Positions 16,890-26,076 are shown, counted from the stretch's first letter. The stretch is 64,000 nucleotides of DNA from Woeseia sp037968755 (GCA_037968755.1 JBBKWB010000080.1:1-64000), one strand, 5' to 3'. Notes: generated by a model from the letters alone, not told the origin. A program made the numbers and translations.

Positions 16890-16974
16890 GGCAGCGCCTC
16901 CCGCGACCTCTTTGGAGGGATGGCTCCCTTCGGTCCGCTTTATTCCCTCCAAAGAGGTCCCGAGAGACGCCGCC
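16890..16974 (-). repeat. Long hairpin element, copy B (RNA-like, minus orientation)
   Basis: A 16-bp perfect stem (16905-16920 with 16944-16959), one mismatch that reads G-G on the minus strand, then 14 more pairs out to 16890/16974, three of them G-U wobbles on the minus strand. The 23-base loop reads, on the minus strand, AUAAAGCGGACC-GAA-GGGAGCCA, the same two boxes as copy A without the insert. Orientation is opposite to copy A, as in BIME-type paired repeats. The region 16532-16685 and the 66 bp between the copies show nothing else that I can support. Confidence 0.7.
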
Positions 16975-17295
16975 TTAGTCCAGTCCTAGAATTCAGGGCG
17001 GAGGCTTCGTTCGCTGTGATCCGACGCTGACTCGAAAATCAAGTTGCGCCTGTCACGCTCTGGAGCTGATTTGCCGGATGCTACGACACGCCCATTGCGC
17101 TCTGAATGTTATTATCGCGCGGCATTTTCAGCGGAATCGAGTCATGTCCAACTCTTCACCATGCAGATGCCGGGTGTTGTCCACACATCGGCCTATTGTC
17201 GCGCGTGGCCTTGCGGCGGTCTTTGCGGCGCGACTCGACAAGGTGGTCGGACGTGACCGGGACGGATTCTTCGGTGTGGCCGCTGAAACGTATCG

Positions 17296-17946
17296 ATGGT
17301 GGGGCGCTTGAACGCTGGCGAAGACTGGTTGGGGCGCTGGCATGAGGGTCGTATCGGCTGGCATGAGCAGGGTGGTAGCGCGGCGCTCAAGGAGTTTTGG
17401 CCGACGCTCGCGCCTGACAGCAGGGTGCTGGTGCCGCTCTGTGGCAAGACTGTGGATCTGCTGTGGCTTGCCGATCGCGGGCTTGATGTTGTTGGAGTGG
17501 AGTTGTCAGAGATTGCCGTCGAGGCATTCTTCGCTGAGCAGAATCTGGCCTTCCGGCGTGACGACAGCGGTTCATTGCCGGCATGGACTGCAGTGGACAA
17601 GAAATTAACGGTGTACTGCGGCGATTATTTCGATTTTTCCTGTGACCCCTGCGATGCCCTGTTTGATCGTGGCGCGCTGGTCGCGCTGCCAGAAACATTG
17701 CGTCCAGCGTACGCCGTGCATACCAAGACGCTGCTAAAAACGACCGCAAGTCAGGTTTTGGTAACCCTCGAATACGAACAACAGCGTGTTGCGGGGCCGC
17801 CGTTCTCGGTGCTTGCTGACGAGGTGCTGCGCTACTGGCCGGATATGCACCGCGTCTGCGAGCACAACGACATTGCTGCGGCACCGCCGAAGTTTCGCCA
17901 GGCGGAACTTGACGAGTTTCTGGAAGTAGTCTGGCGCACTGACTGA
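17296..17946 (+). CDS. tpm: Thiopurine S-methyltransferase family protein
   Basis: 216 residues, matching bacterial TPMT. Motifs: W-L-G-RWHEGRIGWHEQ near the N-terminus, the SAM-binding VLVPLCGKTVDLLWLADRG, VVGVELSEIAVEAFF, and FDRGALVALPETLRPAY. Bacterial TPMT methylates thiols and can methylate selenium and tellurium compounds. The start at ATG 17296 has no strong ribosome site, and the homologous core begins about eight residues later, so the true start is not certain. Upstream lies the hairpin-pair region. Confidence 0.88.
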   Translation: MVGRLNAGEDWLGRWHEGRIGWHEQGGSAALKEFWPTLAPDSRVLVPLCGKTVDLLWLADRGLDVVGVELSEIAVEAFFAEQNLAFRRDDSGSLPAWTAVDKKLTVYCGDYFDFSCDPCDALFDRGALVALPETLRPAYAVHTKTLLKTTASQVLVTLEYEQQRVAGPPFSVLADEVLRYWPDMHRVCEHNDIAAAPPKFRQAELDEFLEVVWRTD

Positions 17947-17996
17947 TTCCCGGGGTTGATCGTCAGGCATTCGATACTGGCACAATCGCGTGGAAA

Positions 17997-18326
17997 TTAG
18001 TCGCGCTCGCCGCCACGCGGGCCGTAAAAAATTACCCACGCATGAAAATCATCACTGAAGTCGACGAAGCGGTGGCTGACGCCGGCGGGTACGAATAGCG
18101 CCTCACCCGCTTCGAACGGTTGGCGTTTGCCATCCAGTTCAAAGCTGCCGTGGCCTGAATGCACGATGTATATCTCGTCCTGATCGTGCGGTTTTTGCGG
18201 GTCTGTGCCGCGCGGTGCATAGCAGCCCAGTTCCAGCGTGCCGTGGGCTAGTAGTACGCCGTAGTGGTCGTCGTCACTTGCCTCAATCGCTCGCATCGCT
18301 GCGCCAATAGTCATGCGTTCAGTCAC
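17997..18326 (-). CDS. Small cupin-domain protein
   Basis: 109 residues, a single conserved barrel. The cupin metal motif is readable as PHDQDEIYIVHSGHGSFELDG (motif 1) and PAGVSHRFVDF (motif 2 histidine). Its cellular substrate is unknown; single-domain cupins may be sugar or small-molecule-binding enzymes or sensors. It is divergent from the beta-lactamase-like lipoprotein gene, with about 147 bp between starts. Confidence 0.87.
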   Translation of the reverse strand: MTERMTIGAAMRAIEASDDDHYGVLLAHGTLELGCYAPRGTDPQKPHDQDEIYIVHSGHGSFELDGKRQPFEAGEALFVPAGVSHRFVDFSDDFHAWVIFYGPRGGERD

Positions 18327-18473
18327 TGCTGTCGCTCCTCGCAGATATTCTCATCCGCTGCAGATTGCCCTGGTCCACTTTTTCGATCCGCACTAATCAC
18401 GGGCGAACAGTATGCCGGATTTCGTTTTAGGACCCTATGGGTAGCAGGTCTGACGCTGTGCGATACTCGAAGC

Positions 18474-19733
18474 ATGAAACCTCGCATCTTGATCATGTTG
18501 ACCATTGCGGCATTGCCGCTACTTGCCTGCAGCCCGGAGCCGCAGTGGCCGGGCTCCGTCGCGGGATTGCTTGAGTCGCAGCCGGAGCGCTTTGCGAGCG
18601 TGTTGCAGGACCCGGAAAAGTACCGGGTACAGATAATCTATACGCAGATAGATCGTGATGCGGATAATGTTCCTCAGTTTCGTTCGTACGAGTATCGGCT
18701 TAATGCGGACGAGTATTTTTATCCCGCGAGCACGGTGAAGTTACCGACAGCAATCGTGGCGCTCGAGAAGTTGCGGCGACTCGGCATACCGCGCGATGCG
18801 GTGATGCTTACCGGGCGGGAAGCAGACTTTCAAACGATCGCTGACAGCGACGAAAGTGCGCCGGGCGGACTGCCCAGTGTCGAGCACTATATACGCAAGA
18901 TACTTCTGGTGAGTGACAACGACGCCTTTAATCGTTTGTACGAGTTTATCGGCCAGGAATCACTGAATTTGTCACTTAAGCGCCGTGGCCTGGCGAACAG
19001 TCGCATTGTCCATCGCCTTGAAGTGACCCTGAGTACCGAACAAAATCAGTTGACCAATCCCGTGCGTTTTAGGGTCGATGGCAAAGAGATCTATTCGCAG
19101 GATGCCGTGAACAGCCAGGTTAGTTTTGTCGGTTCACGACCGCAGTTACTGGGCGTTGCCGAAATTATCGATGGACAGAAGGTGAATTCCCCCAAGGATT
19201 TCTCTGTAAAGAACGCTTTTCCGTTGCAGGATCAGCACGACTTGATGCTCGCCCTGATGTTTCCGGAGACGGTCGATAGTGCGCGGCGATTCGACTTAAG
19301 CGACGATGACTTCCGCTTTCTGCGCCGCTGGATGTCGACCTACCCCGGCGAAAGTGGCATCGCGCAATATGCCGATACAAGCACGTATCCCGCGGGCTAC
19401 GTGAAATTTCTGCTGTATGGTGGCAATGCCGAGCGGATCCCTGAGCATATCCGGGTCTTCAACAAGGTCGGTGATGCCTACGGATTCTTGACCGACACAG
19501 CCTATGTCGCAGACTTTAAAAATGGCGTCGAGTTCTTGCTGGCAGCGACCGTCTACACGAACGCGAACCAGACGTTCAACGATGGCGAATACGAATACGA
19601 TGAAATTGGTTTGCCGTTTCTACGGGACCTTGGCCAGGCAATTTATGAGCTGGAATTGAAGCGCACGCGCGAGCACAAACCGGATCTCAGCCGCTTCGAA
19701 TTCGCGGCGCGTGGCATGCTGGCCGAAGACTAG
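18474..19733 (+). CDS. Class A beta-lactamase-like serine hydrolase lipoprotein
   Basis: 419 residues from ATG 18474. A lipobox LLAC places the acylated cysteine at C19, so the protein is probably membrane-anchored. The serine-hydrolase motifs are S86-T-V-K89 in PASTVKLPTAIVALEKL and the S147-D-N149 motif in LLVSDNDAFNRLYE. A KTG-like KVG occurs in VFNKVGDAYGFL. A stretch of about 100 residues between SDN and KVG is longer than in true class A beta-lactamases, and I do not see the E166 omega loop. It is probably a peptidoglycan-related or esterase-type hydrolase rather than a resistance enzyme. The last 4 bp overlap the convergent gene. Confidence 0.85.
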   Translation: MKPRILIMLTIAALPLLACSPEPQWPGSVAGLLESQPERFASVLQDPEKYRVQIIYTQIDRDADNVPQFRSYEYRLNADEYFYPASTVKLPTAIVALEKLRRLGIPRDAVMLTGREADFQTIADSDESAPGGLPSVEHYIRKILLVSDNDAFNRLYEFIGQESLNLSLKRRGLANSRIVHRLEVTLSTEQNQLTNPVRFRVDGKEIYSQDAVNSQVSFVGSRPQLLGVAEIIDGQKVNSPKDFSVKNAFPLQDQHDLMLALMFPETVDSARRFDLSDDDFRFLRRWMSTYPGESGIAQYADTSTYPAGYVKFLLYGGNAERIPEHIRVFNKVGDAYGFLTDTAYVADFKNGVEFLLAATVYTNANQTFNDGEYEYDEIGLPFLRDLGQAIYELELKRTREHKPDLSRFEFAARGMLAED

Positions 19734-20209
19734 TCGGCTTCCGGCGGCCCCAGGGGGCTGGTCGGGCAATTCTCGGTTTCCATCGAGTAGACGACGGCTG
19801 CTATGCGCCAGCCGGCCTCGGTTCGGATCAGGTTGAAACTGTTGACGCCACAGTGGTGGAATTCGCCATCGACGTAGAAATCATACGGCGTCCACGCGCT
19901 CGCCAGGTCGCCATCAATTTGCACGACCGGGTTCCAGATGCGTTCCAGTAGTTTGCTGCTACCGTTGCTGATGCCGGCAGCGTAATCGGCATGCGCAAGG
20001 CGGCCGACTTTCAGCTCGCCGCCTTCCCGTCGATAGCCAATCAACTCACCTTCTGCCGTCAGTAATTCGCCGATGGTCTCGCCATCGCGCGCCTGCATAG
20101 CGACGAAAAACCGGTCGATGACCTGTAGTACATCTTTCTCGTTATTTCCGGGCTGCGCGGCAAGCCCGGCCAGGCCGCACAGGCTGAGGGAAAAAATCAG
20201 GAATCGCAT
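19730..20209 (-). CDS. Exported NTF2-like (DUF4440/SnoaL-type) protein
   Basis: 159 residues with a signal peptide (MRFLIFSLSLCGLAGLAA). The cone-shaped NTF2-like pattern is seen in VLQVIDRFFVAMQARDGETIGELLT, DLASAWTPYDFYVDG and NSFNLIRTEAGWRIAAVVYSME. Such proteins bind small hydrophobic ligands or have isomerase activity; no function is assigned. Convergent with the serine hydrolase (4-bp overlap). Confidence 0.8.
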   Translation of the reverse strand: MRFLIFSLSLCGLAGLAAQPGNNEKDVLQVIDRFFVAMQARDGETIGELLTAEGELIGYRREGGELKVGRLAHADYAAGISNGSSKLLERIWNPVVQIDGDLASAWTPYDFYVDGEFHHCGVNSFNLIRTEAGWRIAAVVYSMETENCPTSPLGPPEAD

Positions 20210-20233
20210 GCGGTCTCTCCGGTGGCTGCGGGA

Positions 20234-20977
20234 CTACTTGCGGCGCAGGTCGCGTACCTGGATGCGTTTGGGTTGCCCATCAGCGGCGCGTTTCTGCTCC
20301 AGTTCAAACAGCTTGGTCGCGGCGATCAGCTCGCGCAACTTGGCGTAGCCGTAGTTGCGTGGATCAAACTGCGACGATTGCTTCGCGATGTTGCTGCCGA
20401 CCGGCCCAAGCTGCGCCCAGCCGTCATCGTCTGATGAAGCATCGATGGCATTGCGAATGAGATTAATGAGGCGCGTATCCTGCTTGAGTTTGGCCGCAGA
20501 AAATCGGGTAATCTTTTGCGGTTCGTCTTCGCTGCCGGCGCGCAGGACCTCGGTATAGATGAATTTGTCACACGCTGCCGCGAACGGCGCTGGCGTTTTT
20601 TTCTCGCCGAAACCGTAGACCGTAAGGCCGGCTTCGCGAATCCTTGACGCGAGGCGAGTGAAATCGCTGTCACTCGAGACGATACAGAAACCGTCGAAAT
20701 TAGCGCTGTAGAGCAGGTCCATTGCGTCGATGATCATGGCACTGTCAGTCGAGTTCTTGCCCTTGGTGTAACCGAACTGCTGAATGGGCTGGATTGAGTG
20801 TTCCAGCAGCAGCTTCTTCCAGCTACCAAGGCCTGGTTGGGTCCAGTCACCATAAATTCGTTTCACACTCGCGGTGCCGTACTTCGCGATCTCGGTCATC
20901 AGCCCCTCGACAATAGATGCCTGGGCGTTGTCGGCATCGATCAATACTGCAAGACGATCGGCTGAGTCAGATTCCAT
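20234..20977 (-). CDS. NYN-domain ribonuclease-like protein with OST-HTH/LOTUS domain
   Basis: 247 residues. The N-terminal NYN (PIN-like) domain spans about residues 8-145 with conserved acidic residues LIDADN, NSTDSAMIIDAMDLLY and SSDSDFTRLASRIRE. The C-terminal OST-HTH/LOTUS module spans about 160-235 (LINLIRNAIDASSDDDGWAQLGPVG, FDPRNYGYAKLRELI). This two-domain layout (LabA/DUF88 group) is found in bacterial proteins believed to cleave or bind RNA; the LOTUS domain is an RNA-binding module. No partner gene is apparent. Confidence 0.9.
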   Translation of the reverse strand: MESDSADRLAVLIDADNAQASIVEGLMTEIAKYGTASVKRIYGDWTQPGLGSWKKLLLEHSIQPIQQFGYTKGKNSTDSAMIIDAMDLLYSANFDGFCIVSSDSDFTRLASRIREAGLTVYGFGEKKTPAPFAAACDKFIYTEVLRAGSEDEPQKITRFSAAKLKQDTRLINLIRNAIDASSDDDGWAQLGPVGSNIAKQSSQFDPRNYGYAKLRELIAATKLFELEQKRAADGQPKRIQVRDLRRK

Positions 20978-21025
20978 GTGTGTTCCTTGGTATTTGCGGT
21001 AAAGAGGTTCTTTGCGAGCGAGCCG

Positions 21026-21442
21026 CTAGCCGATCAGCATGCCGGTCAGCACTACTGCCCACAACACGATCAGGACAACAAGGCTCGCGGCAAACAGGCG
21101 CAGGCGCAGTATCACCCGGTTCGAACCGAGGTGCACATAACTGTGTGCGAATCGCCCTATGACGTATAACCATGACAGCGCGATCGGCAGTGTTCCGGCC
21201 TGGTTGCTTACGTAGGCGATAATGATGATCGCATAGTAAAGAATCGGGGCTTCATAAAGATTCAACAAGTGCCGTGAGTAAATTCGCACCTTTTCCGGTT
21301 CCTTTAAATTCTCGTAGGTCCGGTAAGAACGCGGGTCAACATCACCCGCTTTTATTGCGACAAAGCGCAAAGCCGCGAGACGAAACTGCACAAACATTGT
21401 GAGCGCGAACAGAGCAAACGCCGGGTAGAAAATATTCATCAT
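21026..21442 (-). CDS. MAPEG-family membrane protein
   Basis: 138 residues with four hydrophobic segments. The family signature is present: RLAALRF, RxxxNxxE-like YRTYENLKEPEKVRIYSRHLLNLYEAPILYY, and GRFAHSYVHLGSNRVILRL. MAPEG proteins are small integral-membrane glutathione-dependent enzymes or homologues; bacterial forms often have no proven activity. The start overlaps the preceding DUF2834 gene by 4 bp, so the two form an operon. Confidence 0.87.
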   Translation of the reverse strand: MMNIFYPAFALFALTMFVQFRLAALRFVAIKAGDVDPRSYRTYENLKEPEKVRIYSRHLLNLYEAPILYYAIIIIAYVSNQAGTLPIALSWLYVIGRFAHSYVHLGSNRVILRLRLFAASLVVLIVLWAVVLTGMLIG

Positions 21443-21783
21443 GACTGCACCATTCCATCAGGCTGACCGTCTTGCAAGAGTGCTTCTCGGGCATAGAGCC
21501 ACGCAGGCAGTGCGCACGACAGACCGATCAGCAGGTTAAGAGCAATAAATAATATGGGCTGCGGGCCGCCGTGCAGCGCACGCTCGCGAAACATCGCTAC
21601 CCAAAACACGAATGACGAAATGATGAGGTCAGCACCGAAGCCGCTGGCGGCACCGTTTGCGAATACTGCTTGTACAAATGCCAGCAGCCCGAATCCGGCG
21701 CTCTGAAAGTGCTGCAGGAAGAATACATACGGGACTACAGTGCCGGCGATCGCCAGCAAGAGATACGTTGATCTTAGTGTCAT
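21439..21783 (-). CDS. DUF2834-type small membrane protein
   Basis: 114 residues from ATG 21783, chosen because GAGGGA lies about 7 bases upstream; an upstream ATG at 21855 lacks such a site. Three hydrophobic segments (LLLAIAGTVVPYVFFLQHF, DLIISSFVFWVAMF, PILFIALNLLIGLSCALPAWLY). The pattern fits DUF2834. It is co-transcribed with the MAPEG gene (4-bp ATGA overlap). Confidence 0.75.
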   Translation of the reverse strand: MTLRSTYLLLAIAGTVVPYVFFLQHFQSAGFGLLAFVQAVFANGAASGFGADLIISSFVFWVAMFRERALHGGPQPILFIALNLLIGLSCALPAWLYAREALLQDGQPDGMVQS

Positions 21784-22096
21784 GGTGGATTCCCTCTGTT
21801 TCGCGCATAGCTCGGGAAGCGGCTGGATGGACCTACGTAGCGGTGCCGATTGCATCCCGACGTGCCGTCACTATACCGGTCGCCGACGCCGGATGCGCGT
21901 TCGGTCGCGGGGCATATGTGCAACGAATCAGATTGTCCGGAGTGAGTCCAGGCAGCTCACTGAAACATTGGCAACCGAGTACATAGTTCGTGATGCCAAG
22001 CGCCGCGCACAATGCTTCGATGATTCAAGCAAGACCGTTTCAAGGGGAGCGTCGCGGGCGGAATGCCCCGGATATGCTGTATGCCGCAGGCGGAGT
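21784..22096. other. Gene-free stretch between the histidine kinase and the DUF2834/MAPEG pair
   Basis: 313 bp of promoter/intergenic sequence for the DUF2834-MAPEG operon (minus strand). Open frames here are short and not coding-like, and I see no clear hairpin with a T-run or strong promoter match. Confidence 0.5.
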
Positions 22097-24487
22097 TCAA
22101 TCGTCCAGGGTTGTGCGTACTGCCCGGCTGAGTTCTGCGAGCGTGAAGGGCTTGGTCACAAAATGCCGCGGATCTTCATCGATGCCATGACGGGCAATCA
22201 GGTCCGCAGCGTAACCAGACATATACAGGACTTTGATTCCGGGCTGCATGGCGCGAATTCTACGCATGGATTCCGGGCCGCTACTGCCGGGCATGACGAC
22301 GTCGCTGAGTACGAGGTCGATTGTGCCTGCATGCTCTTTCAGAACTTCAATTGCATTCGCACCCGAATCGGCTGATATCACATTGTAACCACGACGCTCC
22401 AGCATGATCTCGGCGACCTGGCGGATTTCCTGCTCGTCCTCTATGACAAGGATGGTTTCCGAGCCACGGTGTACGGGATCAATCCTTTCGCTGCGCTGTT
22501 GTTTACCAGGCGCAATCCGTGGCAAGAACACCTTGATGGTCGTTCCTTTGCCGGCTTCGCTGTACACAGTAGTGCCGCCGCCGCTTTGCTGAACAATGCC
22601 GTAAACGGTGGATAACCCAAGACCGGTACCTTTACCTGATTCCTTGGTTGTGAAAAACGGTTCGAAAATCTTTCTTCGAGTAGCCTCGTCCATACCGATG
22701 CCGGTGTCACTAACCGACAGCACTACGTGTGGGCCGGCTTTAAGGTCTGTCTGGTTACTGACCAGAGCTTCGTCGAGCATGACGTTCGCAGTTTCGAGAA
22801 TCAGGGTGCCACCCCTGGGCATCGCGTCACGACTGTTGAGTGCGAGGTTTAGCAGTACCTGGTCGATCTGCGTTCTGTCCACCCGGGTGGTTGCTGCGTC
22901 CGGGGCTGGTCGAAACTTGACGTTGATATTCTCGCCAATAAGCCTTTGTAAAAGCGGTTCTACATCGTGCAGGACATCGTTCAGGTCCACGATGACCGGA
23001 TTCAGTACCTGTTGTCGGCTTAAGGCCAGTAGCTGACGCGTCAACGACGCCGCCTGCTCGCCTGAGCGCAAGATGGTGCCTAGTTCGGTGCGCATTGAGT
23101 CGTCGGTGGGCACCCGGTCAATCAGCAGCTCAGTTGTGGCATTGATTACGGTCAGGAGGTTGTTGAAATCGTGGGCGACGCCGCCGGCAAGCTGACCTAC
23201 GGTCTCCATTTTCAATGATTGCTGTAGCTGCGCTTCGAGCGCATTGCGTTCCGTATTGTCGCGCACGCTGGCGGCGGTCATCGGTCCCTTGTCAGTCTCC
23301 ATCGGACTCAGGCTGACTTCGGCAGGAAACTCGCTGCCATCCTTACGTCGGCCGCGCAAAGTGGGGCTGCTGTTGATCATTGGGTTGTGCATGGGCTGGG
23401 ACGCATAAGTTTCGCGAAGTCTTGCGTGCGTATCGCGCAGATGCTGTGGCACCAGGAGCTCAATGGGCTTGCCGACCAGTTCCTGGCGGGTGTAGCCGAA
23501 CATGTTCTCGGTGCGTTGGTTGACCAGTGAAATATCGCCGCTCGTGTCCACCATGATGATGGCGTCCGGGGCGAACTCGAACAGGTCCTCGAATTGCCGT
23601 TCCTTTTGTTCCAGCCGTTGTTGCGCCCGTGCGCGCTCGATCGTTGACCAGGATCGTTCGACAACATCCTGCAACAGCGCAATGTCACTTACACTCCAGT
23701 CGCGGGCTTCGATCTGGTGCACGGCCATCATGGCAACGAGGTTGCCGTACTTGATTAGCGGGCAGCAGACGATCGCATTGATGCCTATAGATTGAAAAGC
23801 ATCGCCGCCGGTAGCGGGCGTCAATTCCTTGTCGACATTTCGAATGACCAGCACCTTGCCGCTGCGCATTGCTGCAACTGCCTGCGGGCCAAACAACTCC
23901 AGCGAGTATTTGCCTACCGAGGTATCACAACCGTCGGTGTAGTCGTGCTGGATTGTAAAACTGTCATTGTCGTTCTCGACATCCGCGTATGCAGTGCGCG
24001 ACGCGCGCAAATGTTGCCCGAGCAGGCGGGCTGTGACTTCCATGATCTTGGACGGGCTAAGTAGCTCACGGGTCACTTCGCCGAGATTGTTCAGGAAGCG
24101 CAGGTTGTTCTCTGTCGCAGTCAGCTCGCGGATGGAAACATCGATGCCGGAAATAATGATGGCTGATGTGCCGCCATCGCTGCCGCGTTTCGGCACGAAG
24201 GTGAACTCGTAGGTGTGACGACCGGCAACGGTGAGAATGTCTATTTCACAACGTACAGGTTTGCCGCCGGCCGCTTCCGCTATTGCGGCGCGAATTCGCT
24301 GATGAGCGTCGGGCATGTCGGTAAACCAGCCGCAATCTGCAAGCTGTTTGCCGGCAACGTCCTGCCCTTTCAAGTTGCCGAGGGCCAGCGCACAGACGTT
24401 GGCATCCAGCACCGTGCCGTTACAGTCGGTGAGAGTGACGTAGGCGCCTACGTCGAGGAGTTCATTCCTTAAGGTCTTGTCGGACAT
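22097..24487 (-). CDS. Hybrid sensor histidine kinase (PAS-GAF-PAS-HisKA-HATPase-REC)
   Basis: 796 residues, all cytosolic with no membrane segment. Order: PAS about 10-120, GAF about 135-280 (VCCPLIKYGNLVAMMAVHQIE), PAS about 300-420 (FEFAPDAIIMVDTSGDISLVN, GRRKDGSEFPAEVSLSP), HisKA with the phospho-acceptor H439 in AGGVAHDFNNLL, HATPase with NSRDAMPRGG (N box), DTGIGMD and GKGTGLGLSTVYG, and a C-terminal receiver with D729 in LVLSDVVMPG. The receiver is fused to the kinase and no response regulator is adjacent, so output is through a phosphorelay or an unlinked partner. The PAS/GAF pair suggests a small ligand, light or redox input (inference). Confidence 0.93.
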   Translation of the reverse strand: MSDKTLRNELLDVGAYVTLTDCNGTVLDANVCALALGNLKGQDVAGKQLADCGWFTDMPDAHQRIRAAIAEAAGGKPVRCEIDILTVAGRHTYEFTFVPKRGSDGGTSAIIISGIDVSIRELTATENNLRFLNNLGEVTRELLSPSKIMEVTARLLGQHLRASRTAYADVENDNDSFTIQHDYTDGCDTSVGKYSLELFGPQAVAAMRSGKVLVIRNVDKELTPATGGDAFQSIGINAIVCCPLIKYGNLVAMMAVHQIEARDWSVSDIALLQDVVERSWSTIERARAQQRLEQKERQFEDLFEFAPDAIIMVDTSGDISLVNQRTENMFGYTRQELVGKPIELLVPQHLRDTHARLRETYASQPMHNPMINSSPTLRGRRKDGSEFPAEVSLSPMETDKGPMTAASVRDNTERNALEAQLQQSLKMETVGQLAGGVAHDFNNLLTVINATTELLIDRVPTDDSMRTELGTILRSGEQAASLTRQLLALSRQQVLNPVIVDLNDVLHDVEPLLQRLIGENINVKFRPAPDAATTRVDRTQIDQVLLNLALNSRDAMPRGGTLILETANVMLDEALVSNQTDLKAGPHVVLSVSDTGIGMDEATRRKIFEPFFTTKESGKGTGLGLSTVYGIVQQSGGGTTVYSEAGKGTTIKVFLPRIAPGKQQRSERIDPVHRGSETILVIEDEQEIRQVAEIMLERRGYNVISADSGANAIEVLKEHAGTIDLVLSDVVMPGSSGPESMRRIRAMQPGIKVLYMSGYAADLIARHGIDEDPRHFVTKPFTLAELSRAVRTTLDD

Positions 24488-24758
24488 ACGCTGTGATACC
24501 GGTCGGGCAGGGTTCTCTGTTGTCGTTGATCAGCTGGAAATGATAGAGCCAAAGTCCAGCAAAATCAGAGACGTAGCACACAGATTAGTCGCCACGGTGT
24601 CCTTCCGCCAGCGATTTGCCAGTTATCCAGAGCGGCTGGCGCTGCGGATCGACACCATTGGGCGCACCGTGACGTGCTGGTGACGGAGCCAGGGCAGCCA
24701 GCTGGCGGGAGCGCTCAAGAGGGCGGCCGCGCCGTGGGCGTGAAATCGACGGCGAGAC

Positions 24759-25367
24759 TCAACTGTCGAAGAACACGACTTCGCCGCTGTCCAGGCAGTA
24801 TTCCGCTCCGACCACCAACAGGCCATCGTCGGCAATGAGCTTTGTCAATATTTCAGAGTCTTCGCGCACGTGACGCACCGACGCGCGGACATTGGCGCGC
24901 ACGGCGTCACGCATCACCGGTTCGTTCGTCGACGCCTTGCTGAGAAACGGTTCTACGGCGGGTCGAATGAACTCCACGATGGTTCGCAGACTGCGTGACG
25001 ACTCCTGTAACGGGTCACGCAATGCAGACAATGCTGCGTCCACTGCGCCGCAGCGCGTGTGACCAAGAACAATGACCAGGCGGGTCCCAAACGTGGATGC
25101 AGCGAACTCGATGCTGCCAAGTTGCGATGGTGCGACGATATTGCCAGCAACACGAATTACAAACAGGTCGCCCGGACCCTGTTCGAAAACGATCTCCGCG
25201 GGCACCCTGGCGTCGGAACAGCCGAGAATAATTGCGAAAGGTTCCTGTTCCTGTGGCAGTGCCAGCTCGCGCTGTGCCTCGGCGCTGGCCACGTTACCCT
25301 GCGCGCGCGCCACAAATTCACGGTTGCCATCACGGAGTCGTTGTAGCGCCTTGTCTGCCGATATCAT
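24759..25367 (-). CDS. Beta-class carbonic anhydrase
   Basis: 202 residues. The zinc ligands and dyad are visible: C50, D52 and R54 in ILGCSDARVPAE, and H103 and C106 in VLGHTRCGAVDAAL. Also RVAGNIV. It interconverts CO2 and bicarbonate in the cytosol. It appears monocistronic, and the upstream gene on this strand is more than 300 bp away with no shared operon signs. Confidence 0.94.
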   Translation of the reverse strand: MISADKALQRLRDGNREFVARAQGNVASAEAQRELALPQEQEPFAIILGCSDARVPAEIVFEQGPGDLFVIRVAGNIVAPSQLGSIEFAASTFGTRLVIVLGHTRCGAVDAALSALRDPLQESSRSLRTIVEFIRPAVEPFLSKASTNEPVMRDAVRANVRASVRHVREDSEILTKLIADDGLLVVGAEYCLDSGEVVFFDS

Positions 25368-25419
25368 GCTGGCAGGTTAGCAGACGAGGAGCCGGCCGTC
25401 GGCAAGCTGCGCCATAGGC

Positions 25420-25602
25420 CTAGTCATTGATTTTGACTGCGTGGCCGCCGGCGACCTGGAAAAGCATGCCAAAGGTGACGCTGAGGGAGATGCCGACGCC
25501 CGCGCCAACAGCCATGTTCTGCGTGGCAACACCAATAGCCGTGCCGATTGCGAGACCGAGTCCGATCGCCGCTGGTATACGTTTCTGTCGCTCGCTTCTC
25601 AC
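25420..25602 (-). CDS. Small glycine-zipper membrane protein
   Basis: 60 residues from a GTG start with AGGA about 8 bases upstream. The basic N-terminus MRSERQKRI is followed by a glycine-rich hydrophobic stretch (IGLGLAIGTAIGVATQNMAVGAGVGISLSV) able to form two packed helices. No function is known. Coding status rests on composition, ribosome site and position between genes. Confidence 0.5.
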   Translation of the reverse strand: MRSERQKRIPAAIGLGLAIGTAIGVATQNMAVGAGVGISLSVTFGMLFQVAGGHAVKIND

Positions 25603-25764
25603 TCTAAGGTCCTGTTTGCGCGGTGATTTCGAATGGCCGGCATCTTACTATCCGCGTTAAGCGAACACCATGGCGAATCTCCCGGTCAACGACGTCACGA
25701 CATGCAATCAAAAGACTTTTGGCGGATAATGTCGCCTCTTTTTTGCCTGCATACGGAGAATTTC

Positions 25765-26046
25765 ATGGCTACAGCAACGGCGCGACACATACTGGTGGAC
25801 ACTGAAGCGCAGTGTCAGCAACTCAAGGACGACATCGCTGGCGGTGCCGATTTTGCCGACCTGGCAAAGCAACACTCGTCTTGCCCGTCCGGCCAGAAGG
25901 GCGGCGATCTTGGCGAATTCGGCCCCGGCATGATGGTTAAGGAATTCGACGAAGTGGTATTCAGCGCTGACGTCAATACTGTGCAGGGACCCGTAAAGAC
26001 CCAGTTCGGCTACCACCTCCTTGAGGTCACCAGTCGCAGCGACTAA
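25765..26046 (+). CDS. PpiC-type parvulin peptidyl-prolyl isomerase
   Basis: 93 residues from ATG 25765 (GGAG upstream), the size of single-domain parvulins such as E. coli PpiC. Motifs: ARHILVDTEAQCQQLKDDI, FADLAKQHSSCPSGQKGGDLGEFGPGMMVKEFDEVVF, and GPVKTQFGYHLLEVTSR. No signal peptide, so it acts in the cytosol on proline bonds. The in-frame extension to 25633 lacks a ribosome site. Confidence 0.93.
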   Translation: MATATARHILVDTEAQCQQLKDDIAGGADFADLAKQHSSCPSGQKGGDLGEFGPGMMVKEFDEVVFSADVNTVQGPVKTQFGYHLLEVTSRSD

Positions 26047-26076
26047 GCGTCGGCCCGGCTGCCGCGCACGTTGGCT

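Noticed and set aside
16763..17030. Short open frames across the hairpin pair
   Set aside because: They result from the GC-rich palindromes; no ribosome site or family pattern, and the structure explains the sequence.
21740..22375. 211-codon plus-strand frame crossing the DUF2834/kinase spacer
   Set aside because: It is antisense to the DUF2834 start and the kinase 3' end and has no recognisable domain.
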